The notes beneath the pieces are model-generated. The model searched no databases, was not told the origin of the DNA, and saw nothing but the letters and a program-made list of their open reading frames with translations. The translations under genes and the position numbers were made by a program. A stretch of 39,646 nucleotides of DNA from Acidobacteriota bacterium (lineage in GTDB: Bacteria; Acidobacteriota; Polarisedimenticolia; JBFMGF01). Numbering within the stretch: the stretch's first letter is position 1; each line of letters begins with the position of its first letter. Below, piece after piece: positions 17,876 to 25,382 of the stretch. Where the stretch lies: the NCBI GenBank assembly GCA_040752675.1, contig JBFMGF010000118.1, forward strand, positions 1 through 39,646, read 5' to 3'.

Positions 17876-17904
17876 ATATTATGAAAAATAGATTATTGTG
17901 TCAA
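17876..17904 (-). promoter_or_regulatory. Promoter of rpsA overlapping the rluB stop codon
   Basis: On the minus strand TTGACA (17904-17899) contains the TGA stop of rluB. After 17 bp it is followed by TAATAT (17881-17876), a 6/6 plus 4/6 match. The 5' leader before the rpsA ATG would be about 60 nt and AT-rich. The -10 is moderate, but the leader position and the gap in an otherwise tightly packed series support it. Confidence 0.55.
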
Positions 17905-18632
17905 GTATGCGGATCATTTCGGTGAGCAAATCGTCTCAACCTATCGATTTCCTCACTTGAGAGGAAGCGGAAACTGCCTGGATTCAGCCCCTCGAGTGTC
18001 AGAAATGCATACCCGGTTCTCTTGAGTTTCAGAACTCGATGATTCAGTTGCCTGAATATCCTTCTGATCTGGTTCTTCTTCCCCTCAGACATGACCATCT
18101 CTACCCAAGAATGATCGTCATTCTTGACCATCCTGATTTTAACCGGAAGAGTTTTCCCCTCTTGAAGAACGATGCCCTTCCTGATCTTGAGAAGATCTTC
18201 TTCTGAGAGCAACCCCCTGATCTTGACCAGGTAGTTCTTCTTAACCTTTCCCGATGGATGCATCAGTTTGTTGGCAAGAGCACCATCATTTGTGAAGAGG
18301 AGCAATCCTTCACTATTGTAATCTAACCGACCCACTGAAAATACCCTCTCCTTCACTCCTCTGAGAAGATCGTATACCGTTCTCCTTCCGGCTGAATCAT
18401 GCATAGAACAGATGTATCCCTTCGGCTTGTAAAGCATCAGAAAGACGGGTCTTGAAAGCCTGAGCAGCTTGCCATCCACCCTTATATGATCCTTTTCTGG
18501 ATCGGCCTTCATACCGAGCTGAAAAGCTGCTTTTCCGTTCACCTGCACTCTTCCATCAAGAATAAGCTTCTCCGCCTCCCTTCTTGAGGAGACACCGGCC
18601 CGGGACAATATCTTTTGAAGTCTTTCTCTCAT
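17901..18632 (-). CDS. rluB: RluB/RsuA-family pseudouridine synthase
   Basis: A 243-residue enzyme that isomerises a specific uridine of rRNA to pseudouridine. It has an N-terminal S4 RNA-binding domain (about 1-60, with RLQKIL.RAGV.SRREAE) and the catalytic core with the nucleophilic aspartate D104 in GRLDYNSEGLLL. KKNQIRR lies in the C-terminal half. Genes of this family next to scpB are normally annotated rluB (23S U2605 in E. coli numbering); RluB versus RsuA specificity is assigned by context. The start overlaps scpB by 4 nt. Confidence 0.92.
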   Translation of the reverse strand: MRERLQKILSRAGVSSRREAEKLILDGRVQVNGKAAFQLGMKADPEKDHIRVDGKLLRLSRPVFLMLYKPKGYICSMHDSAGRRTVYDLLRGVKERVFSVGRLDYNSEGLLLFTNDGALANKLMHPSGKVKKNYLVKIRGLLSEEDLLKIRKGIVLQEGKTLPVKIRMVKNDDHSWVEMVMSEGKKNQIRRIFRQLNHRVLKLKRTGYAFLTLEGLNPGSFRFLSSEEIDRLRRFAHRNDPHT

Positions 18633-19261
18633 TCTTCCTCCGAGGAGCCAGGTTCTTCGACATCCGGTAATGAAATCCCTTCGATCTCAGCGGATGAGGA
18701 GAGCATGGAATCGAACTGCTCTATGGGTGGAAGGTCATCTAGGCTATCCAATCCGAAGTATATGAGAAATTGTCTGGTTGTTCCATAGGTGAAGGGCTTC
18801 CCTATGGTCCTCTTCCGCCCTGTGATCTTGATGAACTTCTTTTCCAGGAGAGTCTTGATTGCTCCTGACGGATTGACGCCACGTATGAACTGGATTTCGG
18901 GAATCGTTATTGGTTGCCTGTAAGCAATAATGGAGAGAGTCTCGATAGCCGCTCGGGACAGTTTCGTTTTGCTGCTAAGTAGAGCGAAATCTTTAAGCCA
19001 TAGCCCGACGGAACTCCTGGTGGCGAACCGGTAGCCGCCGGCAACTTTCTCGATGGATATCCCTCTGTCTTCAAGCGAATATTCTTGCATAAGTTTGGAT
19101 AATATGAGGCGGACCTGATTACCACTTTCCTCTCCAAATAGAGAAATTAGATTCTCCACGCTAATCGGTTCCGTCGAAGCGAAGATTAGAGCCTCCACGA
19201 TTGCTTTCATCTCTTTTTCGCTCGGTATCCTTTTTCTTTTTCTATCGTTTTCTCTGTTCAT
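18629..19261 (-). CDS. scpB: Segregation and condensation protein B
   Basis: A 210-residue ScpB, the dimeric winged-helix kleisin-interacting subunit of the SMC-ScpAB condensin. The family pattern is visible in 'VEALIFASTEPIS', 'LSRAAIETLSIIAYRQPITIPEIQ.IRGV' (split by small changes) and 'GKPFTYGTT..FL..FGL..L..LP'. The acidic C-terminal tail is usual for the family. It starts 6 nt after scpA and overlaps rluB by 4 nt, forming one transcription unit. Confidence 0.95.
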   Translation of the reverse strand: MNRENDRKRKRIPSEKEMKAIVEALIFASTEPISVENLISLFGEESGNQVRLILSKLMQEYSLEDRGISIEKVAGGYRFATRSSVGLWLKDFALLSSKTKLSRAAIETLSIIAYRQPITIPEIQFIRGVNPSGAIKTLLEKKFIKITGRKRTIGKPFTYGTTRQFLIYFGLDSLDDLPPIEQFDSMLSSSAEIEGISLPDVEEPGSSEEE

Positions 19262-19267
19262 GAAAGA

Positions 19268-20032
19268 TCAGTTCTGTTCTCCTTCTGATTGGTCGTCCTT
19301 TTCCTGGCTGAAGATTCTGATAATATCCCCGGTGTCCCGTTGAAACGCTCTTATCATCTTCAGACGGATGAGCTCGAGAATGGCAAGAAACGTTGCGATC
19401 ACTTCGGCCCGGGAGGCGCTCCTCGAAAAGATTAGTGGGAACTCAAGAAACTTCTTCATCTTGAGAAGCTCCATTATTGCGGACATCTTTTCCGGAACGG
19501 AGTAATCTTCTCTTGAAAGTTCTAATTTCCCCTGAGTCTCCATCTTCTCTAGAATATGTTTGAACGCCGAGAGCAGGTCGAAAAGGCTGACTTCAATGTA
19601 CTCTTCTCCTTCAAGAATGACGGATTCAGCGAAGCTTCTGTGCCAAATCAAGCTCTGAATGTCTTCGAGAGCAGTGAGATTTTCAGAGGCCGCTTTGTAT
19701 CTCTGGTAATCGACGAGCTGCCGGGTGAGCCCCGCTCGCGGGTCCTCCTCTTCCGGGAGACCTTCCTTTACTTCAGAGGGCAGAAGCATCTTCGACTTTA
19801 TGTATATGAGCGTGGCAGCCATCAGAAGGAATTCGCCTGCAACATCGAAGTTCAGCTCTTTCATCAGGTCAAGATAGGCGTTGTACTGCTCAGTAATCCT
19901 GACAATTGGGATATCGTATATATCGATCCTGCTAATCCTGATTAAATGGAGAAGGAGGTCGAGTGGCCCTTCAAAGACCTCGAGCTTGACGCGATACGTC
20001 TCATTGATCTGCGGATCTTTCATCTTTTCCAT
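19268..20032 (-). CDS. scpA: Segregation and condensation protein A (kleisin)
   Basis: A 254-residue kleisin that bridges the SMC heads. Hallmarks are 'FEGPLDLLLHLIRISRIDIYDIPI', shown here by FEGPLDLLLHLI (about 19-30), then 'LLMAATLIYIKSKMLLP' in the middle and a winged-helix C-terminus ('TFLAILELIR'). The ATG overlaps the trpS stop in a TGATG arrangement. An in-frame ATG 9 nt later is an alternative. Together with parAB and scpB it puts most of a chromosome-segregation toolkit within about 8 kb. Confidence 0.95.
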   Translation of the reverse strand: MEKMKDPQINETYRVKLEVFEGPLDLLLHLIRISRIDIYDIPIVRITEQYNAYLDLMKELNFDVAGEFLLMAATLIYIKSKMLLPSEVKEGLPEEEDPRAGLTRQLVDYQRYKAASENLTALEDIQSLIWHRSFAESVILEGEEYIEVSLFDLLSAFKHILEKMETQGKLELSREDYSVPEKMSAIMELLKMKKFLEFPLIFSRSASRAEVIATFLAILELIRLKMIRAFQRDTGDIIRIFSQEKDDQSEGEQN

Positions 20033-21021
20033 CAGAGTTTGACTGCCTCCCTGACCTCTCTCACTGTTTCCGATGCCACTGCTCTGGCCCGTTCCGCTCC
20101 CTCAGCAAGCATGGCTTCCATTTTTCTCTTGTCGCTTGCGAACTGGTTTCTTCTGTCAATGAAATCGGAAAACCTTTTCTTCACGTGATCCGCGAGGTAG
20201 CTCTTGCACTCTGTACAGCCGATCCCGGCCCTCCTGCATTCCCTGTCGATCTCAACGATTTTCTCGGGCGGGGAGAAAACTTTATGGAAGGCAAAGACCG
20301 GGCAGATGTCGGGATTTCCAGGATCATTCCTTCTCTTCCTGGCGGGATCCGTCACCATCATCATGATCTTGCTGCGCATGAGTTCGGGTGGATCGCTCAG
20401 GAATATGGAATTGTTGTAGCTCTTCGACATTTTTCTTCCATCCGTTCCGGGAAGCCTGGAAACTTCCGTTAGCATGGCTTCAGGTTCCGGGAAGACGTTT
20501 CCATAGAAGTGATTGAATCTCCTGACGATCTCTCGAGTCAGCTCAAGATGAGGCAGTTGATCTTCCCCTATCGGGACGATACCGGCTTTGTAGACAACAA
20601 TATCGGCCGCCTGAAGAACGGGATAGCCAAGGAATCCGTACGTGTGCAGATCCTTTCCCTTGATCTCCCTCAGCTGTTCTTTGTAGGTGGGAACTCTCAG
20701 CAGCCACCCCAGTGGAACGACCATTGAAAGGAGGAGGTGAAGTTCGGCGTGCTCCTTCACGGCTGATTGGATGAAGATCGTGCTCTTCTTTGGATTCAGC
20801 CCCGCAGCCATCCAGTCCACGGCCATGTTGAAGATGTAATCCTTGAGGTTGGATGTATCCTCATAATCTGTCGTCAGGGCATGATAATCCACGATGCAGT
20901 AAAAGCATTCATGATCCTCCTGAAGTTTAACCCAGTTCTGAAGGGCTCCAAAGAAGTGTCCGAGATGCAAGAGCCCGGTCGGACGCATTCCTGAAAGAAC
21001 TCGCTTTTTTTCCATGTTCAT
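20032..21021 (-). CDS. trpS: Tryptophanyl-tRNA synthetase
   Basis: A 329-residue class I aminoacyl-tRNA synthetase charging tRNA-Trp. The ATP-binding HIGH motif is present as H19-L-G-H22, preceded by SGMRPTGLLHLG. The KMSKS motif is present in GRKMSKSYNN (near residue 195). The length is normal for bacterial TrpS. It overlaps the upstream site-2 protease gene by 4 nt and scpA by 1 nt. I see no tryptophan leader peptide or T-box upstream. Confidence 0.97.
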   Translation of the reverse strand: MNMEKKRVLSGMRPTGLLHLGHFFGALQNWVKLQEDHECFYCIVDYHALTTDYEDTSNLKDYIFNMAVDWMAAGLNPKKSTIFIQSAVKEHAELHLLLSMVVPLGWLLRVPTYKEQLREIKGKDLHTYGFLGYPVLQAADIVVYKAGIVPIGEDQLPHLELTREIVRRFNHFYGNVFPEPEAMLTEVSRLPGTDGRKMSKSYNNSIFLSDPPELMRSKIMMMVTDPARKRRNDPGNPDICPVFAFHKVFSPPEKIVEIDRECRRAGIGCTECKSYLADHVKKRFSDFIDRRNQFASDKRKMEAMLAEGAERARAVASETVREVREAVKL

Positions 21022-21710
21022 CCTGCCATTATGAAAATTGTTTCTATGCCTGATATTCTGATGAGAAGATCTAATAGAATCCAGACTGGAAGGAAAAGAT
21101 ATTTCAAGAGACCTAGAAAGAAAATCACCAGGAGAATGATGAATCCATAGGGAACGATCTTTTCAAAACTTCTCGCAGCATTCTCGGGCAGGATGCCCAT
21201 GAGTACGCCCCCACCATCGAGGGGAGGAACGGGGATAAGATTGAAGACACCAAGCATGAAGTTGATCAAAATTCCATATTTAATGAATTCTGAAATCATC
21301 ATCTGTGCTAAGTTCGGTTCCTCTTGAAGAGTTACAATTCCCGAGTGAATCGAAAGAAAGGCGACAAGAAGAAAGATGAATCCCAGCGTGAAGTTGCTCA
21401 AAGGCCCCGCAAACGATATCCAGAGATCATCCTTTCTCGGATTATTCAGATTGAGAGGATTCACTGGAACGGGCTTCGCCCAGCCGATGAGAGGAATATT
21501 GTAAAGAAACTGCAAAATGGGGAAAATGACGGTACCAATGGGATCGATGTGAGCCAGTGGATTTAAGGAGATTCTTCCTAGGCTCTTTGCAGTAGGATCT
21601 CCGAAGCGATCTGCAGTCCATGCATGAGCGCTTTCGTGGACGGTGAGGGAGAGTAGAAGTATGACATATTGAACAGCAGCTGTCTTGATTTGAATGAGAT
21701 TGATGTCCAC
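21018..21710 (-). CDS. Site-2 protease family (M50) membrane metalloprotease
   Basis: A 230-residue polytopic membrane protein of the short M50 class. The zinc site is formed by H25-E-S-A-H29 within the first transmembrane helix and D165 in NLIPVPPLDGGG. Also visible are FGDPTAKSLGR.SLNP and AGPLSNF, which are standard for this clade. Substrates are unknown. Genes of this clade sit before trpS-scpA-scpB in many genomes. It uses a GTG start; no better upstream codon exists because none is in frame. It overlaps trpS by 4 nt. Confidence 0.9.
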   Translation of the reverse strand: MDINLIQIKTAAVQYVILLLSLTVHESAHAWTADRFGDPTAKSLGRISLNPLAHIDPIGTVIFPILQFLYNIPLIGWAKPVPVNPLNLNNPRKDDLWISFAGPLSNFTLGFIFLLVAFLSIHSGIVTLQEEPNLAQMMISEFIKYGILINFMLGVFNLIPVPPLDGGGVLMGILPENAARSFEKIVPYGFIILLVIFFLGLLKYLFLPVWILLDLLIRISGIETIFIMAG

Positions 21711-21767
21711 CCCATCACCATCCGTCCTTGAAAATTTTGCCTATGCTAACACACACAGACCGCATAG

Positions 21768-22373
21768 TCAATGAAGGAGAGCCTTGATAATCTTCCCCTT
21801 CTGCTTGCATATCCGTTTGTGCATCTCGTGTTCCAGTTGCGTCAGAATGGCCTCCCAGGCATATTTCTCTGTATCTTCGCCGGGGTACATCTTCTTATTG
21901 GATTCGGCAATGGCAATTTGAGTGTGGAATTGCTTGTCCTTGTTGTCCGATCTTCTGATGAGAACGTCCAAACGTAATGTGTATGTAATGACTAGCCTCG
22001 TTCTGGCATCGGGATCGCCTTGCTCTGATACGATTTCTCCAAGAGAGGCACCATAGTCCCGTAATACTTTTAGCTCCAGGATCGTTGCTTCAAGAACGAG
22101 ATCGGCATGCTCCCGGCTCTCTGTCACCACTCTGAGGAAGCATTCCGCTTTTAACAGATAGTTTTCAAGAAGGTTTGAAATATCAGTCCTGTAGGATTCT
22201 CTGTTCTTCTCTTCTCCATATTGAACTAGAATCCTGATGGAAGCTGGAATGGGTTCTTCGACTTTCGCTGCAAGGTCTTCCAATACGGAGAAAAGCAACA
22301 CTGAGCCGGGAGCGATAATGAGGGATATCAGCTCAACAATGATTCTTTGGCACTTACGGTTTCTGCGATCCAT
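21768..22373 (-). CDS. Exported protein of unknown function, weakly LptE-like
   Basis: A 201-residue protein with an N-terminal hydrophobic segment (about 10-30) that acts as signal or anchor. The body reads like LptE/DUF4136-type outer-membrane assembly proteins: a short strand (ASIRILVQ), a helix with NLLENYLLKA, then ESREHADLVLEATILEL, paired strands, and a terminal amphipathic helix. There is no lipobox cysteine after the hydrophobic segment, which argues against a classical LptE lipoprotein. The resemblance is only a pattern of secondary structure and the 'ADLVL' signature, so I leave the function open. It precedes the site-2 protease gene by 57 nt. No clear Shine-Dalgarno is visible. 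Confidence 0.6.
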   Translation of the reverse strand: MDRRNRKCQRIIVELISLIIAPGSVLLFSVLEDLAAKVEEPIPASIRILVQYGEEKNRESYRTDISNLLENYLLKAECFLRVVTESREHADLVLEATILELKVLRDYGASLGEIVSEQGDPDARTRLVITYTLRLDVLIRRSDNKDKQFHTQIAIAESNKKMYPGEDTEKYAWEAILTQLEHEMHKRICKQKGKIIKALLH

Positions 22374-22412
22374 GATTATGCACAGGAGATGTTCTTCTAC
22401 GATTGAAACGTC

Positions 22413-22679
22413 TCATCTCCTGCTCTGAAGGACGTTCTTGATGGTCATAAGAGCGGCACTGACTCTCTGGATCCTGCGATTCCTTTTCTTAATGGCGTCG
22501 ATGTCGTCAAGAGGAGGCTGTTCTGCCCGTGTTTCTCGCTGGAGTTTTTCGAGTTCGCTCTGGAGTGCCATCATTTCATAAGATGTAAATTTCTTCAGAT
22601 AGTTCGGCGAGAGAAGGATGTATCCCTCCGCAATGTCCCGTGACATGGCGTATGCTGAACCACCGATGAACGTCCCCAT
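22413..22679 (-). CDS. Small protein of unknown function (88 aa)
   Basis: The frame opens at 22739, but the ATG at 22679 has GGAGGA 3 nt upstream and begins MGTFIGGSAYAMSRDIAEGY, so this start is taken. The N-terminal third is small and glycine/alanine-rich. The C-terminal half is charged and helical (ALQSELEKLQRETRAE, later KKRNRRIQRVSAALMTIKN) and probably forms a coiled coil. No domain is recognised. It heads the minus-strand series and is divergent from the Memo-AMMECR1 gene. Confidence 0.6.
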   Translation of the reverse strand: MGTFIGGSAYAMSRDIAEGYILLSPNYLKKFTSYEMMALQSELEKLQRETRAEQPPLDDIDAIKKRNRRIQRVSAALMTIKNVLQSRR

Positions 22680-22806
22680 GGTTCCTCCGTTTATTGCTAT
22701 TTTAACAGAACTGCACCTGATTGACATTGAGTTCATCAATAATTAGCCCTTACCCTTTCGTTTGATACGCCTATCGTTCTATGTTAAATTAAGAAAGAGG
22801 TGCATC

Positions 22807-24384
22807 ATGGATAAAAGAGATTATTCGATCCTCTGCATCCTTTCAATTACATTTTTCCTATCATTCCTGATTCTCTTCCCCGGTATCGCGCAGGAGAAAG
22901 CGATTCCAAAGGTTCGTAAGGCGGCCTATCAGGGGAGCTGGTATCCAGATTCCAGTGAAGAGCTTGGAAAAATGATACAGGGTTATTATGAATCTGCGAA
23001 GCTCCCGGAGCTTGAAGGACAGGTTCTTTCGCTCATCTCTCCACATGCGGGATACAGATATTCTGGAAAGTGCGCCGCCCATGCTTATAAGGCCATCGCT
23101 GGAAAAGATTACGACCGCGTTTTTCTTCTCGGATTCTCCCACCATTATCCCATTCAAAGTGCGGCCGTTTCCGCTTTTGACTCTTATGAGACTCCCCTTG
23201 GCCGGGTGAATGTTGACAGAAGAGTTTGCGATAAGCTCCTCGAGAAGAAGATTTTCTCCATGAACATGATCGCTGAAGAACAGGAGCATTCCATTGAGAT
23301 CCAGCTTCCCTTCCTCCAAACTTCCCTGAAGGACTTCTCAATCATTCCAATTCTCGTGGGCGATCTTGAGAGTGAGGAAGATTATCGCCTGGTTGCCGCA
23401 GCTCTGAAAGAATTCATCGACAAGAGAACGCTCGTCGTCGCGAGTTCGGACTTGACTCACTATGGAAAGAACTATGGTTATCTCCCATTCAGGGAGAATG
23501 TGAAGGAAAACTTGAAGACTCTGGATTCTGGCGCCATTCTAAGGATGACGAACCTGGATTTCAAAGGATTCCAAGAATACTTGAGAAGAACCGGCGATAC
23601 GATATGCGGGAAGAAACCGATATCCCTCCTGCTCACCCTTCTTGATAAAAATGCAAAGGGTATCCTGCTCAAATATTACACATCCGGTGATATCCTAGGA
23701 GATCATAATAATTCAGTAAGCTACGCGGCTATTGCCTTTATCGCGCCAAACTCTCCGGCGAAAGGCATCTCTTCAGAAAATCGTTCCTCCGTTTCTGCCG
23801 GGAGCCGCATTTCCAAGAAGGTGGAGGCAGAATTCAATCCCGATGAGCGATCTCTGCTATTAAAGCTAGCAAGAGAGACCATCACTTCTCATCTGAAAGG
23901 CTGGGAGATGCCGGATGGCCTCATCGAGCGGATAAAATCCTCCGAAAAGATGATGCAGAAGAGAGGCGTCTTCGTTACGATCAAGAAGCATGGCGATCTG
24001 AGAGGATGCATCGGATACATCCAGGGGATAAAGCCTCTCTATCAGGCTGTTATCGACAACGCACTCAGCGCCTCGACGAAGGATCACCGCTTTCCTCCCA
24101 TGAGCGCCTCGGAGATCAATGAAGTCAAAATCGAGATATCAATCATGTCCCCTCTGAGGAAGATCGATTCTCTGGAAGAAATTGTTGTGGGCCAACATGG
24201 ACTCTATCTGGAATTCGGGAACAGGCACGGTGTTCTACTTCCGCAGGTTGCAACAGAAGAGGGATGGAACAGGGAAGAATTCCTTAACGGGATTTGCAGG
24301 AAATCAGGGCTTCCAGAAAATACCTGGAGAACGGCTCGCCCGACTCTATGGGTCTTCAGCGCAGAAGTCTTCGGGGAGGAATGA
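22807..24384 (+). CDS. Secreted Memo-AMMECR1 fusion (AmmeMemoRadiSam proteins B and A)
   Basis: A 525-residue fusion. A signal sequence or membrane segment (about 8-28, ending FPGIAQ) is followed by a Memo domain (about 35-315). The metal-site residues known from human MEMO1 have visible counterparts: H80 in SPHAGYRYSG, H112/H113 in GFSHHYP, H218 in SSDLTHYG and C267 in TICGKKPI. A linker of about 25 residues leads to an AMMECR1 domain (about 345-520) with LRGCIGY (398-404). In other genomes these are the A and B proteins of the AmmeMemoRadiSam system, a radical-SAM-linked trio of unknown chemistry. Here they are one polypeptide outside the cytoplasm. The start at 22807 has AGAGG 6 nt upstream. 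The stop overlaps the next gene. A TTGATA...TAAATT pair at 22762-22790 is a weak promoter candidate. Confidence 0.93.
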   Translation: MDKRDYSILCILSITFFLSFLILFPGIAQEKAIPKVRKAAYQGSWYPDSSEELGKMIQGYYESAKLPELEGQVLSLISPHAGYRYSGKCAAHAYKAIAGKDYDRVFLLGFSHHYPIQSAAVSAFDSYETPLGRVNVDRRVCDKLLEKKIFSMNMIAEEQEHSIEIQLPFLQTSLKDFSIIPILVGDLESEEDYRLVAAALKEFIDKRTLVVASSDLTHYGKNYGYLPFRENVKENLKTLDSGAILRMTNLDFKGFQEYLRRTGDTICGKKPISLLLTLLDKNAKGILLKYYTSGDILGDHNNSVSYAAIAFIAPNSPAKGISSENRSSVSAGSRISKKVEAEFNPDERSLLLKLARETITSHLKGWEMPDGLIERIKSSEKMMQKRGVFVTIKKHGDLRGCIGYIQGIKPLYQAVIDNALSASTKDHRFPPMSASEINEVKIEISIMSPLRKIDSLEEIVVGQHGLYLEFGNRHGVLLPQVATEEGWNREEFLNGICRKSGLPENTWRTARPTLWVFSAEVFGEE

Positions 24385-25382
24385 TGGGAGCCATTAGGAA
24401 ATCGAGAAGAGATTTCCTAATGCAGCTGTCCGCTGCGGGATCCGCTTTCTTCTTCGATGTCCCATCCTTCATAGCTCAGGAAAGAGCGAATGGATCGCAC
24501 AGCAGAGTCTGCCTGGCAAGGGATGATTCCATCAAGGGAGTCGATGGCTCTTTGAGTCGAGAGAAGATCCAACTCATGCTCTCCCGTAGTATGAGGAAGC
24601 TGACCGATAAAACAGATGAAATAGATGCCTGGAAGCAACTCTTTTCCAGCGATGACACAGTCGGCATCAAGGTAAACTGCCTTGCTGGGAAAGGACTTTC
24701 CTCCAACCCGGAACTCATTCTCGCCATAGTGGAGGGGCTGAAGGGCATCGGGATCCGCGAAGAACGGATCATTGTCTGGGACAGGACCAATGACGATTTA
24801 ATCAAGGCTGGTTATTCCATCGTCGAAGAAACAGGTTCCGGATACAGATGCTTCGGAACGAATGGAGAATATGACTACTCACTTGGGATCGTGAACTCCG
24901 CCTCGACGGGGAGCCTGCTTTCTCCAATTCTCTCAAGGCTGTGCACCGCGATCATCAGCGTTCCTGTCATGAAGGATCATGATCTTGCCGGTCTTTCCGG
25001 GACGATGAAGAACTTCTATGGAGCCATCCATAATCCGAACAAATATCATGATAATGCCTGCGACCCATACATCGCCGATATCATGACGATTCCTCACATA
25101 AGGAATAAACTCAGATTGACGATTTGCGATGCCATAAGTGTTCAGTACCAAGGAGGTCCTTCCTATAAGCAGAGATGGTGTTGGAAATATAACGGTCTCC
25201 TTGTCGGAACCGATTTTGTCTCTGTCGATGCCGTTGCTTACAGACTGATTGAGGACAAGCGCAAGGAAGAAGGACTGAATCCGCTGAAAGGCTCCATGAG
25301 GGATCCGGTCTACATTCGTTCTGCCGAGCAAAGAAAGCTGGGGAGGAGCAAACTGGAAGAGATCGAGGTCGTTCATCTATGA
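24384..25382 (+). CDS. Tat-exported DUF362-family protein
   Basis: A 332-residue DUF362 protein. It opens with a classical twin-arginine signal: S7-R-R-D-F-L12, a hydrophobic core and an S-F-I-A-Q cleavage region. The family core is visible in VGIKVNCLAGKGLSSNPEL, in 'ISVPVMKDHDLAGLSGTMKNF' (residues just past the middle) and in DFVSVDAVAYRLI. DUF362 proteins often accompany Fe-S or radical enzymes; no reaction is established. A Tat signal implies folding, perhaps with a cofactor, before export. The ATG at 24384 is favoured over 24381 because GGAGG lies 4 nt upstream of it. Either way it overlaps the preceding stop. It overlaps the next gene by 4 nt (ATGA), so the three genes are coupled. Confidence 0.9.
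   Translation: MGAIRKSRRDFLMQLSAAGSAFFFDVPSFIAQERANGSHSRVCLARDDSIKGVDGSLSREKIQLMLSRSMRKLTDKTDEIDAWKQLFSSDDTVGIKVNCLAGKGLSSNPELILAIVEGLKGIGIREERIIVWDRTNDDLIKAGYSIVEETGSGYRCFGTNGEYDYSLGIVNSASTGSLLSPILSRLCTAIISVPVMKDHDLAGLSGTMKNFYGAIHNPNKYHDNACDPYIADIMTIPHIRNKLRLTICDAISVQYQGGPSYKQRWCWKYNGLLVGTDFVSVDAVAYRLIEDKRKEEGLNPLKGSMRDPVYIRSAEQRKLGRSKLEEIEVVHL

Noticed and set aside
20177-20192. parS-like palindrome core TTCACGTGA inside trpS (a second occurs near 3555 in paralogue B).
   Set aside because: Only about 11 of 16 positions match the parS consensus in the trpS copy and about 10 in the other. Both lie inside coding sequence with a plain codon explanation.
22762-22790. TTGATA-17-TAAATT as promoter of the Memo-AMMECR1 gene.
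   Set aside because: The implied start point would fall at the ribosome binding site, leaving almost no leader; not listed as a feature.
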